From Odiellus spinosus (Eukaryota; Arthropoda; Arachnida; Opiliones; Phalangiidae): a DNA stretch of 64,000 nt. The notes beneath the pieces are model-generated. The model had not been told where the DNA came from and ran no database searches. It was given only the letters and a program-made list of their open reading frames with translations. The stretch lies in contig CAWUCO010000251.1 of the NCBI GenBank assembly GCA_963920705.1, positions 1,116,001 to 1,180,000 of the forward strand, given 5' to 3'. Every line of letters starts with the position of its first letter. Positions within the stretch are counted from its first letter, which is position 1. Position numbers and translations under genes: made by a program. Of this stretch, positions 48,919 to 58,825 are shown in pieces.

Positions 48919-49528
48919 TTTAAACGGTTTGTTCCCAATTCGCCCAAATATTTCGCCCAAAATTATCTATTCCCATTTCGCCCAATCCTACTTCACCGAA
49001 ACGTATTATCATTTGGCCCAAAATTATCGATTCCCAATTCGCCCAAACCAAAATTTCCTTGTCCCAATTCGCCCAATTCCACTTCGCCCAATCGTTTTAT
49101 CAGTTAGTAAAGAATTATCTATTCCCATTTCGCTCAACCTAAAATTCCTTTTCCCGTTTCGCCTAAAATTGTTAGGTTAGGTTAGGTTAGGTTAGGTAGA
49201 AATAATTAAACAGGACGAAGGAACCGATCGAGAGGATTTTGTTCGCATAGGCCTTGGGTGTGGAAATAAGAATTTGGCAAAAATGGAATTATGCGAAATG
49301 TGATTTGGCGAAATGGGAATTAGGGGAAATGGGATTGGACGAAATAGGATTGGGCCTAATAAATTGGGCTGATTGGGAATTGGGCCTAATAAATTGGACT
49401 GATTGGGAATTGGGCCAGTTGGGATTGGGCCAGTTAGGATTGGGCCAATTGAGTTTGGGCCAATTGAGATTGGGCGAAATGGGAATTGGGCCAAATGTTT
49501 TGGGCGAATCGGGGTAGAACCGTTTAAA
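48919..49528. mobile_element. Foldback element, 610 bp, inserted in the P-like transposon
   Basis: The left end (TTTAAACGGTTTGTTCCC at 48919) and right end (ending GGTAGAACCGTTTAAA at 49528) are inverted copies that continue as CGATTCGCCCAAA and on inward. The left arm (48919-49170) is packed with degenerate TTCGCCCAA/TTCCCA phrases. The right arm (about 49250-49528) holds their reverse complements (TTGGGCGAA/TGGGA). The two meet at a loop holding five TTAGG units. TTTAAA is palindromic and present at both ends, so it may belong to the element or be a 6-bp target duplication. It encodes no protein. Confidence 0.75.
49172..49196 (+). repeat. (TTAGG)5 arthropod-type telomeric repeat, interstitial
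   Basis: Five exact TTAGG units sit in the loop of the foldback element. TTAGG is the canonical telomere unit of many arthropods. Here it is internal, 25 bp long, and not at a chromosome end. Confidence 0.95.
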
Positions 49529-49584
49529 CCATCCTTCAAAAAGGTATCAATCTAAAAGTTGCGAGGTATATTACGAAAGACCTA

Positions 49585-51290
49585 TTGATAATCAAGTTAA
49601 ATCAAGTATTCAAATTGAAACAATGCAAAGAATGCAAAGAGTGCCAGCTTACAACTTCATACATTACAAAAGCGCGCAAACGAAAACTAGTAGAAACCCC
49701 AACCAGAAAATCCAAACGTCAGCTAATAACTAGCAATTATGGTATTAGTAAATTATCACCCACGAGCCAAAGAATTCGACTCTCTTGTGTTAAAAAAGAA
49801 AGGAAAAATCTTCAATCCAAAGTTGAAAGGCTAGAAAAAAAAATTAAAAAGGTACGAAGTTACCTTGAATAATGACCACTCCGAGCAGATGGAAACAATC
49901 ACAGGAATAATAAACGACCAATTTGCTGATGTTCTTGAGGAAACTGTCAATGATAAAGATATCTCGGAATCTACTCGCGAGGCACTCAGAAATTCGTGGG
50001 AGATGGATTCAAAACTAAGGCAGTGTCAAGAAAAAAAAAAAACAATTTTTCAACGATCAAATTAAAAAAAGAAATGGAAAAAAATCAAACAAGTGGAGTC
50101 CATTACGCTCAGATTAGCTTTGGCCATTTATTCCCGAAGTAAAGTCGCATAAAATGCTCTCCAGAGTTTGATATCTTACATCTACCCTGCGAACGCAAAA
50201 AAAAGCAAAGAAATTTCATCATGATCCAGGTATAAATCAAAATTATTTGGCCGACCAAGAGAAAAAATATAAAGAATTCCAAAACGAGAAGATTTCACGC
50301 GGAGACCGAAAACCATTAGGAGAAGGTGCTCTTGTGTTTGACGAGGTGAAGGTGATAGAAAAAGTTATTTGAAATTCAAAGGGTAATGAATTTACCGGCT
50401 TTGCAATGTCAAGAGAGGAATATAAAGATTTAAACGACATAATTATTAAGCCGAATGAAGATGCGGAAGCAGAGTCTCCAGCTCAGTACGTACTCCAGTT
50501 TCTTTGGAGAGATCTCTCTTCAGAGTTTGATTTCATTGGTCCATATTATACTTCTGCCTCCTCTTTTCAACAACACTTAATTGAGGAAGCGCTCTTTAGT
50601 ACTATTGAAGTGCTACATGCCTTTTCTTTTGTAACTACCGCAGTAGTTTGTGATGGTGCCTCCGAGAATCTTGCTCTAATAAAATCTACAAGCTATATTA
50701 TTAGGGATTCTTGGACTAGGCTATAAGTAGTTCCTAGCAAAATTATGCAGCAGGAAGGTGTGCTGGCAGAATTGTATAGCTTCATGAATGGAATAGAAGG
50801 AAGCGAGTCTAAAAGAAAAAGTGCAAGGCTGGCTTATGAATTCTTACGTGCCACTAACCAAATATTTGAAAATGGAATCTTATCGCACAAAATGGTATGT
50901 AACTCAAACCCTGAGGTTCTAGATTCCATTCAAACCGGTTTCAAATATTTTGAAGATTGGTTTAATGAAATTTTAGAGGAAGAACCCGACTATAACTTTA
51001 ATGCCCCAAAACAAACCAAATTCTTGAGTTGGCAAACCTGGGACTTAATGAAAATTATTCTCTTTGGTTATATAAACCTTTCTAATGATTTTCTAGCCTG
51101 AAACCCTGACTATTTCTTGTCACCATTACGCACAAATGGAAGCGCTGTCGAAAGTTTGTTTTCGCAGATGAAATACGCGACTGGTAGACAATTGTCAAGC
51201 GTGAATTATTCTACTGCCCGAAAAGCTGTGCTTACTAGAAAAAACATTCATGGCAAAAATTCAAATAATAAGAACATTAGAAATACGTAG
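49585..51290 (+). pseudogene. P-element/THAP9-like transposase relic
   Basis: A coiled-coil-like stretch (VKKERKNLQSKVERLEKKI) precedes the core at 49790-49870. After a frame-broken region (50050-50200) the RNase-H-like domain starts: LVFDEVKV (first catalytic Asp context, about 50335), NEFTGFAMS, YVLQFLWR, DFIGPYYTS and CDGASENL (second Asp context, about 50650). It then jumps directly to RDSWTRL, so the stretch of roughly 100-150 residues normally between these blocks is deleted. The C-terminal part (50745-51290) has KIMQQE, FLSWQTWD and GSAVESLFSQMKY. In-frame stops are at 50370 (TGA, expected Trp), 50724 (TAA) and 51099 (TGA). P-type enzymes cut and paste DNA in the nucleus; this copy is dead. 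Together with 48078-48821 it frames the foldback insertion. Confidence 0.8.
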
Positions 51291-51374
51291 CTTTACTTAA
51301 GAGAAAATATTTAATCTAACCAAATCAATGATTTATCAATCAAATACGAATCTACCTTAAAAAGGAGGGCAAGG

Positions 51375-51929
51375 TTAGTACAAGACCAGGAAAAGGCAGG
51401 GAATTTGAGTAAATAATCGACCTTGATTGATAAAGTATGTAAAATAAAAGAGAGATTTGGTGTCTTTCAAATCAAATTTGAATCCAGATTTAAGGGATTT
51501 GGCATAGGACAGATAACTGATTTTTAATTGAACAATCCTCGAACTACCAATTATAGCTGGTTTTTTCCTCTTTTCCTTTGAAAAACGGCCACTTCTTACT
51601 GGAATGTTTTCTTCATCACATATTCTTATGCTCTCTCTAATTACGCTTTCGATTGAGTCTATGATGGAAGTATTAACTATGTGAGATAATGGTGGGACTG
51701 GCTCTTCTTCGTGATATTTTAAATGGCAAGGCTTAACCTCGGATTCTACATTTTTGAGCGAGTTTAGAAGATATTCTACAAGAAGAAGTAAATATTTTTC
51801 ATGCAAATTTATTGCCACCAGCCTTGAATATATTTCGCCCCTTTTAGTGTTAACTAAATGTAACTCTTTAGATGATTGTTCCTTTAAATACGAATTTAAT
51901 TTTGCAAAATACCTCCCAGCCTCAGCCAT
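51375..51929 (-). CDS. Unrecognised 184-codon ORF, convergent to the P-like relic
   Basis: ATG at 51929 follows a GC-richer GGCGGCCATGG context. The protein is mostly charged and helical in composition, with NLHEKYLLLLVEYLLNSL, a RSGRFSKEKRKKP basic stretch (possible nuclear signal) and a hydrophobic C-terminus (FYFTYF, CLFLVLY). I recognise no family. It ends 85 bp from the end of the P-like transposase on the opposite strand. It may be an accessory ORF of the same element or an unrelated host or transposon exon. Length and composition are better than random, but there is no conserved motif I can name. Confidence 0.4.
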   Translation of the reverse strand: MAEAGRYFAKLNSYLKEQSSKELHLVNTKRGEIYSRLVAINLHEKYLLLLVEYLLNSLKNVESEVKPCHLKYHEEEPVPPLSHIVNTSIIDSIESVIRESIRICDEENIPVRSGRFSKEKRKKPAIIGSSRIVQLKISYLSYAKSLKSGFKFDLKDTKSLFYFTYFINQGRLFTQIPCLFLVLY

Positions 51930-54632
51930 GGCCGCCCCCTTGATAAGCAGACGAAACTGACGAATAATTCACTTTTTATTTATCTGATTAGGATATTTGA
52001 TGATTATATTTCCGCCAAGAACCTTTGCGCGATAGTTTTGCAGAAAACTGTGTTATAAATGGATGCCGTCAGGTGGCGTACAATATTCCTTACGTTCTCC
52101 CATCATATAGAGTGTTTGCAAAGCAATAATTTTGACTTTGATCCTGAATTAGAGGTAATAAGCTTATGCCTATATCAATACTTTCATATCCCCAATTAAT
52201 AAGGGGATAACGCAAACCTGGTTTTACATGAAATTTTACGGGAATGATACCCATATTCATTCCCAAATCTATTTCAAGGGTAATACGTCCAACAGTCTAT
52301 CCTGTTAAATTATCAATTGCCAATTTGTACAACTGTAGGTCTATATTCTATTAATTTAAATGCTCCCATTTCATAGACAAATTCGTCAGAAATGTGTCAT
52401 AAATCTGCTCCTAAAAATCGAGAAACCCCACTTAACTTTATTACAACTTATAACTATAATACTATGTAAAGTTTTTTTTAAGAAAGGATTAGCCCTATAC
52501 GTAGTTAAAGCTTTACATGGATCATGTCCTTGCCAAGCTAATTTCGGTCCATTCAAAGAGTTGGTGTTTCATTTCCTGAGGAATTATTCAGGGAACCTAT
52601 CCTTGAAACTTGTTGCCCTACATGACTACGTTACGTGACTGAGTAAAACACCACTATCACGTGCTTCTTGTATTCGATGTATCTCTATCAAATTGGGCCA
52701 TAATCTTGTTTTTTAGGCAGTAACATTTTAACTGATTGGGAAAATTTGAATACTAATACACGCGCTAGTTTACGTTGAGGTAAAGGTTCCAGTAATGACC
52801 AATTTAATTTTACTATTTTAGGTCGAGAATCCAAAAGGTACTCAGTTTCCCGAGCCATGGCTCCATAAAGAGCCATTTAAGGGAACTTTATCATCTGGTA
52901 AGAATTGTATATTTAATTCAGACTCAAAAATCTCCCAGAGTTGTCTACGATTATATTTAAAAATCAAATAGATGATGAAAACTTAAGCGCCTTTCGTGAA
53001 AACACGGGGTAATAATAGGTGTAGGGTATTTTCTGTAATTTTATGAAACTGAATATATTCACCCAATGTAAGTAGAAATAAATTGGGGTCATCTTGTGGT
53101 TCCCCAGATAAAGTTGGCATTTGAAATTGTTTACTTAAAATATAGCGGGCTCAATTTGTTGTCAACCCCCACCTGAATATTACTCATTGGGACTGGACTA
53201 TTATAGCGGAATGGTCCGAGGTATCGCTACTCTGCCAGAACAACCAGGGAGCTATAGGAGGCTATTTTCTAACTTTATTTGAAGCAAAATCTTCTCGAAT
53301 CATAAAGAATTCGGGTTATCTGGGGCAAAAATACAAATAAGAGTATTATGTAGGGCTCAAATGCGAATCAAATTTCCTCTATTAAGTGTCTTCCCCCTTT
53401 CTTTCAGCCCCGTTTCTCCTCGTCAGAAACTGTTTCTACGTAAAATTTAACCGCCATTTTATTCAACTAGAAATCAAAATAATCAAATTCACGGCAATAA
53501 AACAACTACCTGTGGTCAATTAAATAATTATAATTGTATTTTTAAAGTGTCAATTGCGTGGGAGCGCATCTATTGTAACGCCAAATATAGAGCCTCTGCT
53601 CTAATTTAATTTATCTTTAGTATTTCCTCCTTTTAGACATGTTATCTTCCCTTATAAGTTTCTTTTAGAATTTTCTTTAATCATCCAATTTTATGACTTC
53701 TTGCGAGGGACTCGATGCTACTGGCCAGGGGAAGAAGCCCCTCATCCTATCTACAAAAACGACCCCTCTCTTGCTCCTCGGGTGGTAAACGACGTTGCGA
53801 GAATGACCCCTAGCTGTAAATACTTATACCCTCCTACGCTTTGTTAAGAAAATATAAAACGAGATTTGCCTTTGCCTATATTCTATTTCTGTTGTAATGT
53901 ATAACGTATAACTTCGTTTTCAAATATTCGAAGATTCTTCACTTATTATTGTTACCCATCCCTAAAACTTTTAAGCCGATACAGAGGCATCATTACTGTC
54001 GTAGGGGACATTTACCTCTTGTGCTTCTCTCTGCTTTTATGACTTTTTATGACTTTTTTATGACTTTGTTTTCGCGGGTCTTGCGCGGCGGCCCTTTCAA
54101 AGACAACGCGTGATTCCTACAAGCCTGGCACACCAGTGCAGGTGGCTTTACAGGAGCTGATTGGATTCTCCACTATACGATCTGTGATACGATTGGTAGG
54201 GATTTGAATTTAATCCAACGGACAAATTCAAATTCCCGAAAACCATCGTTGGAAATCTTGGACGACCAAGTTTTTGGCGCCATGAAAAGAGAGACGACTC
54301 TTGGGATCGAGAGAGACAACAACCCGATTCCCCCTAAAAGGGTTAACCCATCCTTGTGCCCCGATTAAGGGTTTATATATTTTACCTGTTTTAATTTGAA
54401 TTAAATGTTACCTTGGCAAATCTCATTAGGATTCTCCTTTTCTGCTAAGCCTATATCCCTAGACCATTTTGTTTTAGCTTTCAGCTCGCTACCCCCCAGT
54501 TGCAAGGGTCAGCGAGTCCCGGGCCAATAATGGCTTAAGTATAGTCTGTCTTTTTAGCTAGACCCAACCCTAGTGGGGTCTAGGTACTGTATTCACAGCG
54601 GCGTTGGCGTTGGCGTCGTGCAAGAAGACGAA
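51930..54632. other. Non-coding; possible LTR-like and coding relics
   Basis: No supported gene. Short frames (52360-52638 plus; 52688-52876 minus, with the neighbouring piece YNRRQLWEIFE in another frame around 52900-52990) could be decayed coding sequence of unknown origin. Between 53570 and 54015 the text TGTAACGCC... TATAAAACG ... GTAGGGGACA has an LTR-like feel, but no second copy or primer-binding site is seen. Confidence 0.35.
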
Positions 54633-54813
54633 ATGTGTCATCGAATAGAAAAATCTTTCGTCCTCTTACCTCTCCGAGTGAGCCTTTAGTTCACGGAGAG
54701 GTTCTGTCTGTTACGTCATCGAATCGGAAAAACTTTTGTCTTCTTACCTCTCCGACTGAACTTTTAGTTCGCGGAGAGGTTCTGTCTGTGTGTGACGTCG
54801 GAAGAAGACGTCA
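54633..54813. repeat. 78-bp tandem duplication with hairpins, plus CRE-like inverted pair
   Basis: Two 78-bp units (from about 54633 and 54711) each hold the stem ACCTCTCCG/CGGAGAGGT (54668-54676 with 54694-54702; 54746-54754 with 54772-54780). The loops differ in sequence, yet both keep a short inner pairing. Next to them, TGACGTC (54793-54799) and GACGTCA (54807-54813) are inverted around GGAAGAA. A plus-strand frame (54635-54841) spans both units but has no other support. Confidence 0.75.
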
Positions 54814-54841
54814 TCAACCACGGCGCTTGATTCTCCAATAA

Positions 54842-55159
54842 AATTCGAATATACAGTTATTAGCTTCTACCTTGCTGTAAACGTACATCCACTGCAGCTC
54901 ATTGAAGAGCAGCAACCGTTACTCGCTTCTTAGATTATAACGATAAACGAGCGCCTTATATAGTATCTTTTGGATTCGCGTCTATTTTAGCCTTCTGAGG
55001 TTTTAGCTTTTACTGAATTGAAACGTAATATTCATTTAAATTAAAATTAAAACAGATTAAATGATGTAACTTAATCTAAAAACCAATCTTGCTGAAACTT
55101 AAATTTAATATAAAAGATATTTTCGAAGATATTCAATATTTTCTTGTAGGCTGATTAGA
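54842..55159. other. Non-coding spacer
   Basis: AT-rich sequence without a recognisable feature, grading into the 50-bp repeats. Confidence 0.4.
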
Positions 55160-55733
55160 TAAAGGCGTGTTTTCACGTGTGTTCAAGATAAAATGAATTA
55201 ATAAATTTTATATATTATGGAGCGTTTTCATGGGTATCCAAGATAAGACAATAAAGATTAGATGTGCCTTCACAAGGGTATCCTAGGTAAAAATTAATAA
55301 AGGCGTGTTCATAGGGTATCCAAGATACATGACTTAATAAGATAAAATGATTTAATAAAGAATAGATATAAAGACGCGTTTCCAAAATAAAATGACTTAA
55401 AAAGAATAGATATTAAGTCCCGTTGCACGAGTATCCAAGATAAAATGACAAAGATAATATATAAATGCCTGTTCACACGGGTATCTAAGTTAAAAATTAA
55501 TAAATATTCGATATAAAGCCACGTTCACACGGGTATCCAAGATAAATTAATAAAGATTAGATATAAATCCGCGTTCATACGTATCAAAGAAAAATTAAGA
55601 TTAGATATAAAGCCGCTTTCACACGGGTATCCAAGATAAATTAAAAAAGATTTGATATAAAGACGCTTTCACACGGGTATCCAAGATAAATTAATAAAGA
55701 TTAGATATAAAGACGCGTTCACAGGTAGCCAAG
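55160..55733. repeat. Degenerate 44-52-bp tandem repeat, about 11 copies
   Basis: The phrase GGGTATCCAAGATAAATTAA is followed by AAAGATTAGATATAAAG and ACGCGTTCACAC. It recurs with starts near 55232, 55276, 55314, 55431, 55481, 55533, 55581, 55627 and 55677. The rightmost copies are most regular (exactly 50 bp apart at 55621 and 55671) and the left ones most decayed. It abuts the 14-bp array directly. Confidence 0.8.
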
Positions 55734-55966
55734 TTGAAAAACGTGGTTTGAAAAACATTATTTGAAAAGCATGATTTGAAAAGCATGATTGGAAAAGCAT
55801 GATTGGAAAAGCATGATTGGAAAAGCATGATTGGAGAAGCATGATTGGAAAAGCATGATTGGAAAAGCATGATTGGAAAAGCATGATTGGAAAAGCATGA
55901 TTGGAAAAGCATGATTGGAAAAGCATGATTTTAAAAGCATGATTTGAAAAACATGATTTGAAAAAC
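55734..55966. repeat. 14-bp tandem array, about 16 units
   Basis: Units of the form GATTGGAAAAGCAT, or GATTTGAAAA(G/A)CAT at both edges, repeat every 14 bp. Edge units (TTTGAAAAACAT) look ancestral and central units (ATTGGAAAAGC) look homogenised. The edge form shares GAYTTGAAAA with the 22-bp monomer at the left of the window. Minus-strand frames made of HAFPIMLFQSCFSN repeats are by-products of the repeat. Confidence 0.92.
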
Positions 55967-56199
55967 TTTACGCAACTTTGTGTTTAAAGGAATCTCGAAA
56001 CGCTATTCAAATTGTTCAAAGAGGTTCTTTTCAGCCTCTTTTACAATGTCATGGGTCTAGCTATTTCTATGGGCTTGACCATCTTGTTAATTCTTGTTGT
56101 AGTCGTAATAATTTCGCTACACTATTTACATTTATATTTGATATAAATAGGTTTACGAGTAATGTTTTAGGCCTTGGTTGATAATTGACAAGGCTCCCG
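55967..56199. other. Flank of the 14-bp array sharing 21 bp with the satellite flank
   Basis: Positions 56068-56088 equal 32845-32865 exactly (core TGGGCTTGACCATC). In the plus strand the frame 55978-56181 reads SSYFYGLDHLV here, against GVAYYGLDHLV after the 22-bp array. The reading frame closes at 56181 and has no ATG. This may be a decayed coding segment or part of an unrecognised transposon. Confidence 0.55.
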
Positions 56200-56257
56200 G
56201 CTCCGTCAAAATCGGTCGCCAATATTTTTCAATTTGACTGTCAAATTTTGACGGAGC
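56200..56257. repeat. 13-bp inverted repeat
   Basis: GCTCCGTCAAAAT (56200-56212) pairs exactly with ATTTTGACGGAGC (56245-56257) across a 32-nt loop. It may be the core of a small foldback or MITE. No flanking duplication was recognised. Confidence 0.7.
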
Positions 56258-56696
56258 TTCGAGAATTTGTAACTGGGTGGCTAGCAATAGCTAAAGGGTA
56301 AACGTACACCCACTGGCCGGCGATTTTTTAGTTAGTAAATAATTAGATGCATTTCGCTAAATGATTTTATTTAGTTTTAATTAAATTAAATCAAATCTAA
56401 CCATTGTAAGTTTAACGGTAGATGATTGAATTTCGATGGTACAAAAGGGGCCAGGCAACCATCAGTATTGAGACTCGCAAGAGGGTAGATACGTACATCA
56501 TCGACTCTGCTCGTGAGAAGAGACATCAAACCAACTTTTTGAGCACATATTAAATTAAATTAAATTGACTCCCAAACGATGTAATTCGTGAACTAATTAT
56601 AAACCATAGTTCCCTTATTCTTTTTATCCTTTTTTTTCTGGCTAAACAATTTTGGCGCTATTTTCTGGCTCTATGTTTCCAAAACACTATAAAAGT
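56258..56696. other. Non-coding
   Basis: AT-rich, with short TTAAATTAAA repeats near 56385-56400 and 56548-56566. No gene is seen. Confidence 0.45.
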
Positions 56697-56958
56697 AAAA
56701 CCACCAGGGACGGAAATAGGAAATTTTTCTTATTGGAGAAATGTCCAGTAACCCCCCCCCCCCTTTAAAATTCAAAAATTATAGGACATTTAACAAAATA
56801 ACCGGACAATACTACATTTCCTGTATTGAAAAGTACTTTTTTTTTATCGGACATTTGTCCAGTGACCCCCTCTTAAAAATAAAAAGTTATCGAACATTTG
56901 GAAAATTTATCGGACAAATGACCAGTGACTTGTGCTTATTTACGTCCCTGAAAACCAC
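56697..56958. mobile_element. Complete hAT-type MITE with 8-bp target-site duplication
   Basis: The element 56705-56950 (246 bp) starts CAGGGACGGAAATAGG and ends TATTTACGTCCCTG, inverted termini with one mismatch in the first 14 bases. It is flanked by perfect AAAACCAC duplications (56697-56704 and 56951-56958). Eight-base duplications and CAGGG termini are hallmarks of the hAT superfamily. The interior repeats GGACA(A/T)(A/T)TG(T/A)CCAGT and runs of C, and has no coding capacity, so it depends on a hAT transposase elsewhere. Confidence 0.9.
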
Positions 56959-58825
56959 GTGTGACTAATCTTGTACTATTCTATTCTGAATTTCCAGTGT
57001 TTGCTGATCTAAAACTTCTTAAGCAATTTATGTTGCTCTTCCAAATCATTACGTTCCCGAACAATCTCATCACGATCTCTATTTGTACTCTGATTTCTAA
57101 ATTTAAAGTGGTATATGGTCTATTGGATTTGTGTTTGTTGTCATATTTGATTGTACAGTATTACTTGTAGGTTTCTCTTAAGACGCTTGCGTCAAAAGCC
57201 TAATTTCTTAAATTGTATGCTCAAGTCTAATACTAAGTTTATGGAAAAAAAAATCTTCCGACTAATTTTTCTTTGTTCAATTTTTCTCTTTCAGTATTTT
57301 GAGTTTTTTTTTTTAAAGTTAAATCAGATAAACATCTAAATATTGCCTGTCGTAAGGGGTTCTACGTGGAGTTGGAGAGGAAGTATGATAATTGGCTGGT
57401 GCGGCCCGTGCGGGGGTTTGACATGTAGATGGGATTACACCAGCTGGTCGGATAGGATCCGTATATGAATACATCCCCAAGAAAAATATCCATATATGAT
57501 TAATGAATATGTGAAGCAAATAACCCCTACTGCAAAAAATATTGTTCTGAAAAAGGTCTGAATATGGTTTATCGTCCAATCTGAAATTGCAATGGACTCT
57601 AGATGGAATGTTAATAGTTTTAATATGGTTTAAAACCATATTGGGAATAGGAAATGGTTTCAGGTAAACTTTGATGGGTAAAGCTAATGGTTTGCGGCAA
57701 ACCTTTACACAATAGCTATTGGTCGGAAATTAAACTATTCTCAATTACGGTTTGGCGAAACTATTAGAGTGAAGCAATTGGTCTGAAATTAAACCATTTA
57801 AATTTTAAGCACGAAACTGCACCTAGTGGTTAATTATAACTCATTCAATTTTATTTGCTATATTTTACAAACCGCGATTAAGGTTTTAATAGTGTTTATT
57901 AAATATCCTCAATATAAAGAAAATTGTTTCCGACTGTTTCGTTTTTAAATCTGAACTATTTGCAAGGAGTTAATTTTTATTTTATATTAAACGTAACAGG
58001 TGGGGCTGCGGTTTTCCCTGCGTCGGTTGATAACCAATCTTTGGTAATAGTTCGAAAGGTTTAAACCATCAATAGAAGCAATTTCATCATGGGCCGATAT
58101 TGGCCATTTAATGTTTCCCACATGCATGCGTTTAGTTAGAATTGTTATTCTAATAATATTACATAGATATCTTCACGAAATTGTAAATAAATAACCAAAA
58201 CACCAAGAAAATTATAGCTCTTTTAAAAAGTTAATTTGTTAATTAGTTTATATATCAGGTCCACGGATGGCGCTGCGACTTTTCATGTAAAAAATAGGTG
58301 CTTTATTATTAAGCTTCGAAGTAATAGAACCTAAAATAAATAAAACGAGCTGGAAATCTACGCCCCCATCCAAGCAATATTTAAGAAGGTGGGGTACAGA
58401 AACGGGGCGTAAAATTTAAAAATCGCTACTACAGGCTACTATCGCGATAAAAATCTATTAATGACTTTTTTTTCGGTCATTCTTCAAAATAAATTAGGCT
58501 TGGGAAAATTAATTGTTGTATTAAAATTTCTAATTAACCGCAATAAATATTCTCTAATTTTTCGTTATTAAATACGTTGTAATATATATTTAATATTTAA
58601 GCGTAGATAAAACCTTGTGGTGAGCTTTAGTAGCTAAAACATCATTCACCGTGACTTGTCTGCACCTAAAAGGCCGCGTTATCTCCGTGATTTTTTCCCT
58701 TATAAAATAACCTTGGAAACGGATAAAAGAGCCGTTAAAAAGCCCCCCGTTTGTATTGAAGATGTTCCCTTTTTCCAAGGTTGGTTCAAAGTATAGGATT
58801 TTCTACATTTTTGCCAGCCTTGAAA
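56959..58825. other. Non-coding, with a short degenerate repeat
   Basis: TTGGTC(G/T)GAAATTAAAC(T/C)ATT occurs at about 57720 and 57780 with related GGTTT..AAAC phrases from 57630. The 106-codon minus frame 57639-57319 starts with ATG and is proline/alanine-rich near its end, but has no recognisable motif. Nearby frames overlap and lack features. Confidence 0.45.

Noticed and set aside
52688..52990. 62-codon minus ORF and a neighbouring open segment
   Set aside because: Possibly coding relics, but no motif recognised and the frames do not join.
53570..54020. LTR-like stretch (TGTAACGCC start, TATAAAACG, GGGGACA end)
   Set aside because: No second copy in the window, no primer-binding site or polypurine tract, and no adjacent retro-ORF.
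55669..55940. Three overlapping minus-strand ORFs with HAFPIMLFQSCFSN repeats
   Set aside because: By-products of the 14-bp array, present in all three frames.
57319..57639. 106-codon minus ORF with a proline/alanine-rich end
   Set aside because: ATG start but no domain or family resemblance and no supporting context.
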